A program made the translations under genes and the position numbers. This document shows positions 21,722 to 29,837 of a DNA stretch of 64,000 nt, piece by piece; positions within the stretch are counted from its first letter, which is position 1, and every line of letters starts with the position of its first letter. The stretch is from IMG/VR virus record IMGVR_UViG_3300046514_000653, positions 1 to 64,000 of that record; one strand, given 5' to 3'. This DNA is from a virus. The notes under the pieces were generated by a model, which was not told the DNA's origin, did no database searches, and was given only the letters and a program-made list of their open reading frames with translations.

Positions 21722-21751
21722 TTGACAAACGCCACCCAACTAAGCTAGACT
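21722..21751 (+). promoter_or_regulatory. leaderless promoter
   Basis: TTGACA (21722-21727) within GTTGTTGACAAA, 18-bp spacer, TAGACT (21746-21751), then seven bases to the ATG at 21759. No SD is present. The string ACACATACACTT lies just upstream at 21706-21717. Confidence 0.7.
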
Positions 21752-21758
21752 TCCTGTC

Positions 21759-22580
21759 ATGGAATCTACAATGACGATGCGGTTGAACCTTAACGATGTA
21801 GTTCGTGTGAAGCTGACCGGCAACGGCATGCTTGGTTGGCTGGCGCACTGGAAGAAAGTGGGGATGACTGCACCAAAGCCGGATGCGTACCGCTACTTTC
21901 ATATGCAGTTCTGGTATCTATGCCAGATCTTTGGTCATGATCTGCAGTCAAGGAAAACACAGCTATTCGTGCAGAACGAGATCTGCGTCGACTACCCGGC
22001 CGAGTTAGTTTCTGCTCCGATGCTAGTAACTAGTGCGTTACAGGAAGTCATTCGCAACTACGACATTCTGGTTCAAAACGACGATGATATCTGCCGCGAC
22101 TTGGATATTGGACAGCACGGCAAGTATTTCATCCACAGTATCGACGAGGCTCGCCGGGTACTAAAAAGTAAAGTGAAGAGTGAGACGGGCAAGAGCGAAA
22201 AAGACACGCTCACTAACACTGTCTACTGCGAACAGCCTGAAGATACACCGCGTAATCCACCTAAATTTACCTGGAGTGGATTTCAGCCTGCAAGCGGACG
22301 TGTAGATCTGGACTCCCCGTACAACACCGATCTGCTCTCCTGTGACTGCCACATCAGTTGCTGGCAGCATCACGCACAGAAGCGTAATTGGCCCTATCTT
22401 ATGGTTTTTGGTCTTCCTGATTTCAGACACCAGGATATGGAAGACATCGTACCGTACGGCGCGTATGTGATGACTAACAACCCTACACGTTACTTGATCC
22501 ATCCGCGGTACTTTCAGAGCGCAAAGGATGGAATGCGAGAACGGCGTCATCGATACGGTAAGTCAGCGGGGAAGCTGTAA
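21759..22580 (+). CDS. hypothetical protein, leaderless, 273 aa
   Basis: The start MRLNLNDVVRVKLTGNGM...LAHWKKVG resembles a short N-terminal domain I recall from phage proteins of unknown role; here it is followed by about 230 more residues with several cysteines and histidines (LLSCDCHISCWQHHAQK near 197-213). An exact CTAGTAACTAG (22023-22033) falls in codons for LVTS. Expressed from its own promoter, so probably needed early. Function unknown. Confidence 0.65.
   Translation: MESTMTMRLNLNDVVRVKLTGNGMLGWLAHWKKVGMTAPKPDAYRYFHMQFWYLCQIFGHDLQSRKTQLFVQNEICVDYPAELVSAPMLVTSALQEVIRNYDILVQNDDDICRDLDIGQHGKYFIHSIDEARRVLKSKVKSETGKSEKDTLTNTVYCEQPEDTPRNPPKFTWSGFQPASGRVDLDSPYNTDLLSCDCHISCWQHHAQKRNWPYLMVFGLPDFRHQDMEDIVPYGAYVMTNNPTRYLIHPRYFQSAKDGMRERRHRYGKSAGKL
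22023..22033. repeat. palindrome CTAGTAACTAG, exact
   Basis: Inside the leaderless gene at 21759. Confidence 0.8.
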
Positions 22581-22614
22581 GGAAAGAATCAAGGAAAGTA
22601 ATCAAGGATTAGGG

Positions 22615-23034
22615 ATGAGCGACGATTCAAATCTCAACGGGCGCACCACCACTGTCGACGAGGGTGAGCAGTGGGCGTTCAGCCATAACCTCATCCCCTT
22701 CGCGGCTCTCTCTGACGAGTTGCTCATCGATCTCGACGCCGGAGAGGAGTTTGATTCCGTCGCGCTCGACCTGCTTACCGAAAGCGGCGTGGAGATCATC
22801 GACCTGCTAGTAACTACCAGCAAGTCCGGACACCAGCATGTGTACATCCGGCTGAACCACAATATGAACGAGTTGGAGAGAGTGGCGCTGCAGGCGATGA
22901 GCGGCAGTGATCGGAGGAGAGAGGCGCACAGCTACAACCGGATTAAGCGCGGAAGTAAGACGCCGACGATGTTGTTCGAGACACCGGATATGGCTCAGGA
23001 GGTGGTGGAATGGAGAAAGAAGAGAAATCCTTAA
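22615..23034 (+). CDS. hypothetical protein, PrimPol-like fragment possible, 139 aa
   Basis: The core VEIIDLLVTTSKSGHQHVYIRLN followed by ELERVALQAMSGSDRRRE resembles a family I recall near phage replication genes; the S-x-x-G-x-H-x-Y string is reminiscent of the active-site strand of small primases, but the catalytic acidic pair is not evident. The ATG at 22615 is preferred (AAGGATTAGGG upstream) over an upstream frame opening at 22528. A near-copy of the palindrome (22807-22817) lies in the LLVTT codons. Confidence 0.55.
   Translation: MSDDSNLNGRTTTVDEGEQWAFSHNLIPFAALSDELLIDLDAGEEFDSVALDLLTESGVEIIDLLVTTSKSGHQHVYIRLNHNMNELERVALQAMSGSDRRREAHSYNRIKRGSKTPTMLFETPDMAQEVVEWRKKRNP
22807..22817. 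repeat. palindrome near-copy (10/11)
   Basis: CTAGTAACTAC inside the gene at 22615. Confidence 0.5.
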
Positions 23035-23189
23035 AGCCAGATCTGGAGTATTGTGTCAACCGCTGCCAGGAATTGATTTGTGATAATTGCCGTGAAGTCA
23101 TGGGAGCGGTGTACGATTTTGATTTACAGGGGAATGAATTCTTCTGTCTTGAGTGCATGAAACTTTTGGGAAAGGTGGAGGAACTATAA
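23010..23189 (+). CDS. small zinc ribbon protein, 59 aa
   Basis: The frame overlaps the end of the previous gene by 25 bases and begins MEKEEKSLKPDLEYC. Two CxxC pairs (CDNC at 24-27, CLEC at 46-49) on either side of a beta-type hairpin (GAVYDFDLQGNEFF) make a clear zinc ribbon. It is followed one base later by a membrane protein gene. Function unknown. Confidence 0.6.
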   Translation: MEKEEKSLKPDLEYCVNRCQELICDNCREVMGAVYDFDLQGNEFFCLECMKLLGKVEEL

Positions 23190-23190
23190 G

Positions 23191-23448
23191 ATGCTGATCG
23201 GAAATAGTGACACCCAGAACTGGATTTTGCCGCCCTGGATAATTGCTCTCCTTATGCTGTTCGGCATTGTGGGAGTCTGGGCTATCTATCGCAGCGATCA
23301 GGATTGGGAGAAGTATTCTAAAGAGCATGGATGCGTGGTTGTGGCTGTAGTAAACGCACAGACCGGCATGGTCGGGGATAAAACGATCTACATTCCTGGG
23401 TCGACGACGTACGCGTGTGATGAAGGAAGAATGAAGGTGACGCGATGA
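23191..23448 (+). CDS. single-pass membrane protein, 85 aa
   Basis: Residues about 12-33 (ILPPWIIALLMLFGIVGVWAIY) are a transmembrane helix; the outer part has two cysteines (HGCVVVAVVN...TTYACDEGR) that may form a disulfide. Small phage membrane proteins of this plan, with a C..V/V...YxC ending, are common as I recall them but unexplained. Starts right after the zinc ribbon gene. Confidence 0.65.
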   Translation: MLIGNSDTQNWILPPWIIALLMLFGIVGVWAIYRSDQDWEKYSKEHGCVVVAVVNAQTGMVGDKTIYIPGSTTYACDEGRMKVTR

Positions 23449-23681
23449 AGATTGACCCAAGTGTCACACCTAGTAAACTACCAGTGAAAACAGAAGAAGA
23501 GATACGCAAAGCGATAGAGATTCTTCGCGCTGGTGCAAAACATTGCATAAGAAAGGGGGATCGGAACAAAGCCGCTATGTCTCTCGCCTCCGCCGACACT
23601 CTTTCCTGGGTATTAGGGGAAGGAAGTAGTGCAATCGTAGCTTTTCTTGAATATAAAGAGCCGTTTAAGCAGAAAAATTAA
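23445..23681 (+). CDS. small helical hypothetical protein, 78 aa
   Basis: Helical throughout (EEEIRKAIEILRAGAKHCIRK, AAMSLASADTLSWVLG), in the manner of small helix-hairpin adapters. It overlaps the membrane protein gene by four bases (ATGA) and precedes the glycosylase-exonuclease gene by three. No family recognised. Confidence 0.5.
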   Translation: MKIDPSVTPSKLPVKTEEEIRKAIEILRAGAKHCIRKGDRNKAAMSLASADTLSWVLGEGSSAIVAFLEYKEPFKQKN

Positions 23682-23684
23682 AGT

Positions 23685-25274
23685 ATGACTGCCCGTTGTC
23701 CAGACTGCCCGACCCAGGACTTCCTGCCGATCATCGGTTCTGGCCCCATCCCCTGCCCGATCCTAGGTCTCGGAGAACGTCCTGGCAGACGCGAGATGGA
23801 AAGGAATGCAGTCTTCTGTGGACCGACCGGAGAAGAGCTGGATCAAACCTACCTGCCTCTGGCCAATCTCTACCGCTCCGAGATCCGCATTGAAAACATC
23901 TGCCGCTGCTACGCTCTCGGCAATCGTGCGCCGACTAATAAAGAGATCTTCTCTTGCGCCCGGTTCTTTCTTCCAAATGTACTGAAGCGAGTACAGCCGG
24001 AGTTGATCATCCTCATGGGCGGAAGCGCACATCGGATTGTAGACCAGATCGGAGATAGGAAAGTCAGAGTTGATATGATGCATGGGCGCCCGTTTCAGGC
24101 TAGTCTGCTCGATGGGCTCTGGACTGGCTGGATCTGGTCGAGTTACCATCCGTCTTTAGGGATGCACGATACAAGCAAGATGTCGGATCTCATGGATGAC
24201 TTCCGAAATCTTGCGGGTTGGAGAAGCGGGGAGTGGACGCCACCAGAACCGGGAGAGGTGAAGAAGGATTATGCGCTTATTGAAACTGCTTCTGCACTAC
24301 GAAGCTATCTCCAAGCTGGAACTAATTTCCAGCGAGATCAGGGACATGGGTTTGGAATCCCAGGAGTCATCAGAAGCGCGACAGACACAGAGAGACATGG
24401 ATCTGCCATGTGGTCGACCCAGGTGTCTCTCAGACCTCATAGCGCCCGTCTCTTGCGCTATCTCCCCGGTGATTCCGTCAGCCGCTCCATCTTTGATGAA
24501 TTCCTCCGATGGCAGCAAGAAACGCGAGCGGAGATCGTCCTTCATAACGCACCTCAGGATCTCGACGCAATGGGCAAGATGGGAGTCGAGCCGGACGAGG
24601 ATTTATTCTCGGACACAATGCAGGAAGCATTTCAGCAGGCGCGCCCTCAGGGGTTAAAGACGCTCGCGTACCGGTTCAAAGGCGTCTCGATGCAGAGCTG
24701 GCAGGAAGTAGTTTGGCCAGCTAGTGTGGAAGCGGCCGTGGAATGGCTGGATCGCGCGATAGGTTTAGCAGAGGAGCATCTCAGGACCGATGTGGTCACA
24801 GAGATGAAGACCTGGACGTGCAAGGCTTGTGGACATAAAGCTCATCCGGAGAAAAAGTGTAAGTCTAAAGCCGGTGGAGCGGCGGTTCCATGCGGCTGTG
24901 AAGACTGGGAACGATTTAGTAATCTTGTGCGCAGTACCAAGCCGGGGGCTATGGAGGCAGTGTTGAGGCACGTGCTCGCGCACACAGGGAGAAGCAGCGA
25001 GGACGATAAGCCGTACAATCCCTGGAAGGCGATTAAAAAGACAGTGTTTGAACGCGGCGGGTTACGGGGGAATGTACCTGAACCGTATGAGTGGGAAGGG
25101 CTGGAGGCGGTGTTAGGACCGATGCCGATTCTAGGGATCGGTAACTGTACAATCACGGAGGCAGTTGCGTATGGATGTTCCGACGCAGATCATACCGGAC
25201 AGGTGGCTGAAGAGCTGGCACTGGGGCGGGCGAGCGAAGCGGATTTGGTTCCTGAGGAGGATTGGGATAGGTGA
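23685..25274 (+). CDS. uracil-DNA glycosylase fused to 3'-5' exonuclease, 529 aa
   Basis: Residues 1-175 fit a family 4/5-like uracil-DNA glycosylase: GLGERPGRRE (28-37), FCGPTGEEL (44-52), YHPSL (154-158), and cysteines C5, C8, C73/C75 and C91 that could hold a 4Fe-4S cluster. Residues 228-345 fit the DnaQ/PolA proofreading exonuclease: DTE (234-236), HNAPQDLD (287-294), DTMQEAF (310-316). A zinc insert follows (CKACGHKAH...CGC, 379-405). The end (SDADHTGQVAEELAL) is where, in the fused phage enzymes I recall, the polymerase domain begins. Here the polymerase is a separate gene at 31659. Confidence 0.75.
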   Translation: MTARCPDCPTQDFLPIIGSGPIPCPILGLGERPGRREMERNAVFCGPTGEELDQTYLPLANLYRSEIRIENICRCYALGNRAPTNKEIFSCARFFLPNVLKRVQPELIILMGGSAHRIVDQIGDRKVRVDMMHGRPFQASLLDGLWTGWIWSSYHPSLGMHDTSKMSDLMDDFRNLAGWRSGEWTPPEPGEVKKDYALIETASALRSYLQAGTNFQRDQGHGFGIPGVIRSATDTERHGSAMWSTQVSLRPHSARLLRYLPGDSVSRSIFDEFLRWQQETRAEIVLHNAPQDLDAMGKMGVEPDEDLFSDTMQEAFQQARPQGLKTLAYRFKGVSMQSWQEVVWPASVEAAVEWLDRAIGLAEEHLRTDVVTEMKTWTCKACGHKAHPEKKCKSKAGGAAVPCGCEDWERFSNLVRSTKPGAMEAVLRHVLAHTGRSSEDDKPYNPWKAIKKTVFERGGLRGNVPEPYEWEGLEAVLGPMPILGIGNCTITEAVAYGCSDADHTGQVAEELALGRASEADLVPEEDWDR

Positions 25275-25627
25275 TGTCAAAGCATTTAACAAGCAATTCG
25301 ACGATTCAAGAGATCCAGGAAGCAATGGCCGCACTCCGGAAATCGAGCGATTTCAAACCGAATCGGATGCTCATCCCCATGTCCTTACTGGAGAGCCGGT
25401 ACGGGAAGCCAGGGTTGAAGCTTGAAGCTATGCAGGAGGGCGGGTTGTATCGTTGCTGCATTACCTGTGGGGCCAGGACTATCTTCTGGGGCAAGGATGA
25501 GAAACGGTTCTTGCGCCGGCATCCGAAGTTGTGCAAAGAGCGGGGAGCGTTCATGCGACAACTGGCGCAAGGGGTGAGGAGTGTGGAAAGCGAGCCGCGA
25601 GGAGAGGAAGGAGGAAGTGATGAGTGA
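25274..25627 (+). CDS. hypothetical protein with zinc motif, 117 aa
   Basis: Residues about 60-92 (YRCCITCGARTIFWGKDEKRFLRRHPKLC) form a possible CxxC...HxxxC zinc site. The ATG overlaps the last base of the glycosylase gene stop; a GTG three bases earlier is an alternative. The C-terminus is charged and coupled to the next gene by TGATG. Confidence 0.55.
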   Translation: MSKHLTSNSTIQEIQEAMAALRKSSDFKPNRMLIPMSLLESRYGKPGLKLEAMQEGGLYRCCITCGARTIFWGKDEKRFLRRHPKLCKERGAFMRQLAQGVRSVESEPRGEEGGSDE

Positions 25628-25907
25628 TACAGAATTTGATGCCGAGCACATGTTGGATAGAGCGGAATTGTTTACGTCTTTTGACGCCTACAATCCAATC
25701 ACACGCCTACCTCTCTGGATGCAAGAACGATACTTTGAGGATCGCGCGGCCGAGTATCAACGCCTGAAAAACGCGCAAGCCGCGCTCGACATTCTGCAGG
25801 CAGGTGGAGTCGTCAACACTCCAGATCTCTTCTGGTCCGCGGCGAGCGGAGAGACTCTGGTCGATGCGATCAAGCGCATTCACCAGGAAAGACTCTGGCA
25901 CAGATAA
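25620..25907 (+). CDS. small hypothetical protein, 95 aa
   Basis: Acidic N-terminus, then a helical body (LWMQERYFEDRAAEYQRLKN). The ATG at 25620 has a strong GGAAGGAGGAAG upstream and is preferred over a frame opening at 25581. No family is recognised. It shares its last base with the following ATG. Confidence 0.55.
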   Translation: MSDTEFDAEHMLDRAELFTSFDAYNPITRLPLWMQERYFEDRAAEYQRLKNAQAALDILQAGGVVNTPDLFWSAASGETLVDAIKRIHQERLWHR

Positions 25908-26095
25908 TGGGACAGGTGATGTTCGCCCGCGATTACGGTCCTGGAAAGTGCAAGTATTGCGACGTGGACTTCCGGCGTCCTAACGCCCGCAGCAATGGGA
26001 CTGTCTGCAGCAAAGACGGGTGCCAGGACAAAGCGAAGAAAGAAAGGATGAGGGTGACGAATGCCTTACGACCTCGCGTACATCGAAGAGCATAA
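25907..26095 (+). CDS. small zinc finger protein, 62 aa
   Basis: CKYC (15-18) and CSKDGC (34-39) separated by a basic loop make a CxxC...CxxxxC zinc site. The C-terminus is rich in arginine and lysine. It overlaps the next gene by 35 bases in a different frame. Likely nucleic-acid binding; function unknown. Confidence 0.5.
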   Translation: MGQVMFARDYGPGKCKYCDVDFRRPNARSNGTVCSKDGCQDKAKKERMRVTNALRPRVHRRA

Positions 26096-26318
26096 CCGAG
26101 CGCACGGCTGCACGGAAATCTGCCCGGCCTGTCATGGCGACGGAGGCAGAGGAGCGCAGCCACATTGCTCGCAGTGCGTCGGTTGGGGCAAGGTCAAGCC
26201 AGGTCTTGATGCAACGTGTGTACACGAAGATGATCGAGGAGAAAATATCGGACGGTGTTTAACGCTCTATCGCTGTACGAAGTGCGGCAGGCGCAGGGAA
26301 GTGGATTCGAGCGATTAA
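26061..26318 (+). CDS. DnaJ-type zinc repeat protein, 85 aa
   Basis: CPACHGDG and CSQCVGWG are CxxCxGxG-type repeats as in the DnaJ central domain, and CTKCGRR near the end adds another pair. GAGGGTG lies about eight bases before the ATG. Zinc-binding adapter of unknown function. Confidence 0.6.
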   Translation: MPYDLAYIEEHNRAHGCTEICPACHGDGGRGAQPHCSQCVGWGKVKPGLDATCVHEDDRGENIGRCLTLYRCTKCGRRREVDSSD

Positions 26319-26333
26319 GATTGAAGCTCGTTG

Positions 26334-26362
26334 TTGACAAACTCTCACAATACACATACACT
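26334..26362 (+). promoter_or_regulatory. consensus leaderless promoter of PEP-CTERM gene
   Basis: TTGACA (26334-26339), 17-bp spacer, TACACT (26357-26362), then eight bases to the ATG at 26371. No SD. The -35 lies in GTTGTTGACAAA and the -10 in ACACATACACTT, both shared with other promoters in this window. Confidence 0.75.
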
Positions 26363-26370
26363 TAAATCCT

Positions 26371-26880
26371 ATGAAACCAAGACTCGGCGGTCTCACTCTC
26401 TTAACTATGGCGGCGTCGATGCTGACAGCGGTATCATACGGCTCGTCCATCCAGGACTACACCCCTTGTACACAAATGGGAGACAGCGCGTATTGCAACG
26501 TACTCTTCCCGCAACTCATGGGGACTCTGTTCTACTCTCCGCAAAATCCCATTGGCGGCATCCGGTGGTTATCACATGAAGCCGAGACCGATGCGATTCT
26601 TTACTTCGGTCCAGTAATCGCCCCAAATCCTTCCTGGTTCTACGTCCCTGGACTGGCCGGGTATTTTAGCCTGCAGACCGAACAAACAAATCCGCCGCTA
26701 ACCCTTCCTGCCCCATCTACTGCCGTCCCCGAGCCGTCAATCCGATACATCTTCTCAGCGCTCCTAGGCATCTGGTTCGGAATGTATGTCTGGGATCGGA
26801 TTCGCCAGCGTCAAACGCGCAAGAGGCTGGATCATCTGCGCAATTCCCACCCGGAGTTGCACGATTTAAGCGACAATTGA
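26371..26880 (+). CDS. PEP-CTERM (exosortase-sorted) secreted protein, 169 aa
   Basis: An N-terminal signal peptide (about 1-25, LTLLTMAASMLTAVSYGSS) is followed by a short extracellular domain with C33 and C42, and then VPEPS (119-123), a transmembrane helix (124-142, IRYIFSALLGIWFGMYVW) and a basic cluster (RIRQRQTRKR). This is the tripartite PEP-CTERM signal recognised by exosortases of Gram-negative bacteria. The roughly 17-residue tail after the basic patch is longer than usual. The leaderless consensus promoter suggests expression independent of the phage operon, perhaps as a lysogenic or early cell-surface protein. Confidence 0.7.
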   Translation: MKPRLGGLTLLTMAASMLTAVSYGSSIQDYTPCTQMGDSAYCNVLFPQLMGTLFYSPQNPIGGIRWLSHEAETDAILYFGPVIAPNPSWFYVPGLAGYFSLQTEQTNPPLTLPAPSTAVPEPSIRYIFSALLGIWFGMYVWDRIRQRQTRKRLDHLRNSHPELHDLSDN

Positions 26881-26900
26881 ACAGTGAGGTGAACTAGAAC

Positions 26901-27227
26901 ATGGGCGCGATTGTCAATGTCCTGTTAACCATCAGTGGTACGTTGATCAGCATTTGGAATACCGCCAGGGGACTCCTGGAAGAATTGAGAGGACTAAGAA
27001 TGGACTTTACGAAGTTGATTGCGATTATGCAACAGTTGCAGACCGATGTGAGCACGGAAATTGCCGCAGCACAGGCTGCTATTAACGCAGCGAAAGCTGG
27101 CGATCAGAGCCAGTTGGATGCGGCGACAGACAGCTTGACCAAAACGGATCAGGCAATTAAGGATGCCACGACTGCGTTCATTGCCGCGGTTCCTGCAGGG
27201 CCGGCCGCGGAAGCGACGAAGAGCTAA
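26901..27227 (+). CDS. small membrane-anchored coiled-coil protein, 108 aa
   Basis: A hydrophobic N-terminus (IVNVLLTISGTLISIWN) precedes a long amphipathic helix (residues 25-95, rich in A, Q, D, L), probably a coiled coil. The plan resembles small phage membrane proteins and XhlA-like lysis accessories, but no motif is decisive. An SD-like GAGGTG lies about 11 bases upstream. Confidence 0.55.
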   Translation: MGAIVNVLLTISGTLISIWNTARGLLEELRGLRMDFTKLIAIMQQLQTDVSTEIAAAQAAINAAKAGDQSQLDAATDSLTKTDQAIKDATTAFIAAVPAGPAAEATKS

Positions 27228-27250
27228 GAAGCTGTAGGAAGGCCGACAGT

Positions 27251-27297
27251 TCACCTGCGTTAGTGGTGAGGGAAGCCGGGAGCCCATACATCCCGGC
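27251..27297 (+). other. two hairpins between genes
   Basis: TCACC 27251-27255 pairs with GGTGA 27265-27269, and GCCGGGA 27275-27281 with TCCCGGC 27291-27297. No T-run follows, so these are more likely RNA control or processing structures than terminators. Confidence 0.4.
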
Positions 27298-27320
27298 AAT
27301 CATCTATAGGAACAAGGGGA

Positions 27321-28544
27321 ATGACGAATATGGCAGCGGCGGCTCCAAATCTCGGCACGATCAAGTGCCCGGCCTGTAAGAACATTATCAAGCTCACAGA
27401 AGCGATGGCAAGTACACTTCTGGAGCAGGAACAGACCAAGCATCAGGCGGAGATGCTGGATGTTGAGAATAAACTCAGGGTCGAGTTTAACGCCAAGTTC
27501 CAAACCACCGTGGACAAGAGCGTTGCATTACGCGTCGCAAAGACCATGGAGATTGCTGACAACACACGTAAGAACGCTGAACAAGCCTTCGCCGACCTGG
27601 AAGTCATGAAAAGACAGCTTGGCGAGGCGCAAAAGGCACAGGCGGCGTCTCTAGCTCGGGAACGGGCATTAGAAACGAAGGAACGGGAGTTGGATTTGAC
27701 TATCCAGCGCCGGGTGAATAGTGAAGCTTCCCAGATCCGTGATCAAGCACGGAATTCAGTCGCGGCTGAATATCAGTTGCAAGTCGCCGAGAAGGACCAG
27801 CAACTCTCCGGTCTGCAAGTTCAGATTGAAGAACTTCGACGCCGGGCGGAGCAGGGGAGCACGCAGTTGCAAGGCGAGACACAGGAGATCGTTCTAGAAG
27901 ATACGCTTCAAGCAACCTGGATGGAAGATACGATCTCGCCTGTTGCCAAAGGTGTCTTTGGCGGCGACTGTCTTCAATCCGTCATGGGTCCGAATCTTCG
28001 CCCGGCCGGATCGATTCTCTTTGAGTCCAAGCGGACGAAGGTGTGGCAAGACAATTGGTTGAGTAAGCTGCGGCTCGACCAGAGGAACGCAAAGGCAGAT
28101 GTGGCTGTCATTGTCACGCAGGCATTGCCGCGCGAAATGGTGGCGAACAATCAATCCTTCATGCTGGTCGAAGGAGTGTGGGTGTGCCAGTGGGCGCTCC
28201 TCATTCCATTCGTCTTCGTCCTTCGCCGCGGGCTGATCGACTTAGCCTCATCCAAAATCGCCGCGGCTGGAGCGGAGACTAAAGCGGAGCTGGTCTACGC
28301 TTATCTATCCAGCCAGTTGTTCAAACAACGTGTGCAGGGGATGCTGGAGTACGTCGCCGGGATGAAAGACCTGCTGGAGAAAGAGAAGAGGCAGATGCAG
28401 GCGGCGTGGGCAGCGAGAGACCGGCAGATCGATGGGCTGGTTACTAGCGTTGCGGGGATGTACGGGGATCTGTCGGGGATTGCAGGCGGCGGGATCGCGC
28501 AGGTGGAAGGGTTGCAGGTGGGAGTGGTGGAGGGAAAGGTGTAA
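27321..28544 (+). CDS. DUF2130 family protein, 407 aa
   Basis: It has an N-terminal CPAC zinc pair (16-19), a long coiled coil (about 30-185), then the DUF2130 core: QGETQEIVLEDTLQ, GVFGGDCLQSV, GSILFESKRTKVWQDNWLSKL (E235, K237) and ADVAVIVTQALP. The E-x-K on a strand after an acidic QE..LE helix looks like a PD-(D/E)XK nuclease core, an inference. The last part is again helical (MKDLLEKEKRQMQ). DUF2130 proteins occur in bacteria and phages; none has a role known to me. Confidence 0.75.
   Translation: MTNMAAAAPNLGTIKCPACKNIIKLTEAMASTLLEQEQTKHQAEMLDVENKLRVEFNAKFQTTVDKSVALRVAKTMEIADNTRKNAEQAFADLEVMKRQLGEAQKAQAASLARERALETKERELDLTIQRRVNSEASQIRDQARNSVAAEYQLQVAEKDQQLSGLQVQIEELRRRAEQGSTQLQGETQEIVLEDTLQATWMEDTISPVAKGVFGGDCLQSVMGPNLRPAGSILFESKRTKVWQDNWLSKLRLDQRNAKADVAVIVTQALPREMVANNQSFMLVEGVWVCQWALLIPFVFVLRRGLIDLASSKIAAAGAETKAELVYAYLSSQLFKQRVQGMLEYVAGMKDLLEKEKRQMQAAWAARDRQIDGLVTSVAGMYGDLSGIAGGGIAQVEGLQVGVVEGKV
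28437..28447. repeat. palindrome near-copy (10/11)
   Basis: CTGGTTACTAG inside the DUF2130 gene. Confidence 0.5.
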
Positions 28545-28546
28545 GT

Positions 28547-28849
28547 ATGAAGACTATCCAAGCAAACTGTATTTCACCAGAAGTAGCACGTGAAATATGT
28601 TCTGTCGGAGTCTTTCCAGAATATACGCCTGCTAGCCCCGATCCTATTCAGGGCATCGGCTGCAAGTTCTTACTCGGAGGACCGCTTACAGGACAGTTAG
28701 TTGTAGTCGTTGGGGAGACAGATCTAGCAGGGTTTAGAGAGGCTGTGGCTATAAGCGACCTGCCTGAACAGTTAAAAGTAATGTTGATCCTTGATCCAAT
28801 GACCAACACACGTTTCTGGAAGATCTCGACGGATTATAACAGGGATTAA
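28547..28849 (+). CDS. small hypothetical protein, 100 aa
   Basis: Mixed alpha/beta with a central strand (GQLVVVVGETDLAGF) and C-terminal RFWKISTDYNRD. No family recognised. Starts two bases after the DUF2130 stop. Confidence 0.5.
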   Translation: MKTIQANCISPEVAREICSVGVFPEYTPASPDPIQGIGCKFLLGGPLTGQLVVVVGETDLAGFREAVAISDLPEQLKVMLILDPMTNTRFWKISTDYNRD

Positions 28850-28857
28850 GAACAGTC

Positions 28858-29073
28858 ATGAAGATCAAACTCCCACGTCCGTTCGTTTACTACTGGAATG
28901 GCGCTTGGTACGTGGAATGTTCCAGTTGGCCGGATAGTCCTGTCTCTGGTTATGAGGTATACGGTCCCATTCCCGACCTGGAAACTGCGATTAACGTGGC
29001 TATCGAACGTGTGATGTTTGTTCAAGTCGTCTTCAAGAAAATGCTCATAGAGATAGAGAGTAAATTAGCATGA
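28858..29073 (+). CDS. small hypothetical protein, 71 aa
   Basis: N-terminal aromatic-rich beta segment (PFVYYWNGAWYVECSSWPD) then a helix. Overlaps the DUF4326 gene by four bases (ATGA). No family recognised. Confidence 0.5.
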   Translation: MKIKLPRPFVYYWNGAWYVECSSWPDSPVSGYEVYGPIPDLETAINVAIERVMFVQVVFKKMLIEIESKLA

Positions 29074-29402
29074 CTACTGTGATCAACATCACCACCCAGC
29101 GCAACGCGTACTACCACGCACGCAAGGCTGGCACGTATGTTTACATCGGGCGCCATCCACACTCACTCGGTCCGTGGGGAAATAAGTACACGCATGTGCT
29201 GAAGACCGCGGTTCCTGGAGTGGTGAGAGTCAATAACCGGGAAGAAGCGGTGCGCAGGCATCGGGAAGACATGCTCGCCGACCCGGTTATGATGAAGAAG
29301 ATCAGGGAAGAGTTGAAGGACAAGGTGCTCGGATGCTGGTGTCATCCGCTATCTTGTCATGGCCAGACATACGCTGCGATTGCGAATGGAGAATTGAAAT
29401 AA
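29070..29402 (+). CDS. DUF4326 family protein, 110 aa
   Basis: Strings VYIGRHPHSLGPWGNKY, EEAVRRHREDML and VLGCWCHPLSCHGQTYA are the hallmarks of DUF4326, a small family common in phages. The CWC...CHG cluster may bind metal. Molecular role unknown. Confidence 0.75.
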   Translation: MTTVINITTQRNAYYHARKAGTYVYIGRHPHSLGPWGNKYTHVLKTAVPGVVRVNNREEAVRRHREDMLADPVMMKKIREELKDKVLGCWCHPLSCHGQTYAAIANGELK

Positions 29403-29405
29403 CAC

Positions 29406-29837
29406 ATGAGCGAACAATCGAGAATCATCCTACCTGGAGCACCGGCCAATAATCCCGCGCAGATGTCCGCGGAGCAAGTACGGAAGCTGAATAATGCCCG
29501 GCAGATCAGCGCCTACCTCACGCTTATCATGAACCTTCGCTCCGGCCGCGAGACTGCACAGATTGAAGTAGCTGGGAAGCTATATGATCTGACGGCCGCT
29601 ATCGCCATTCATCCAATCCTGGAGATTCTGGTCCCATTAATAACCATGCAGGAGTTGCTGAACGTCTGCGCTTCTCTCGTCGGAGCGCCTGTCAAGACCG
29701 CGGTAGGAAAGTTCCATCTACATGTGCATCAGGTAAAGCAAACGCCACTGCCGCAAATATCAACAGAACCGGCAGATACAATCACTCATGATCTAGAAAT
29801 TAAGGAGCCCGCAAATGAAACTGATGAACAGAAGTAA
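29406..29837 (+). CDS. hypothetical protein, 143 aa
   Basis: Helical with a hydrophobic middle (IAIHPILEILVPLITMQELLNV) that might be a membrane or core helix. Its last 23 bases overlap the next gene in another frame. No family recognised. Confidence 0.5.
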   Translation: MSEQSRIILPGAPANNPAQMSAEQVRKLNNARQISAYLTLIMNLRSGRETAQIEVAGKLYDLTAAIAIHPILEILVPLITMQELLNVCASLVGAPVKTAVGKFHLHVHQVKQTPLPQISTEPADTITHDLEIKEPANETDEQK

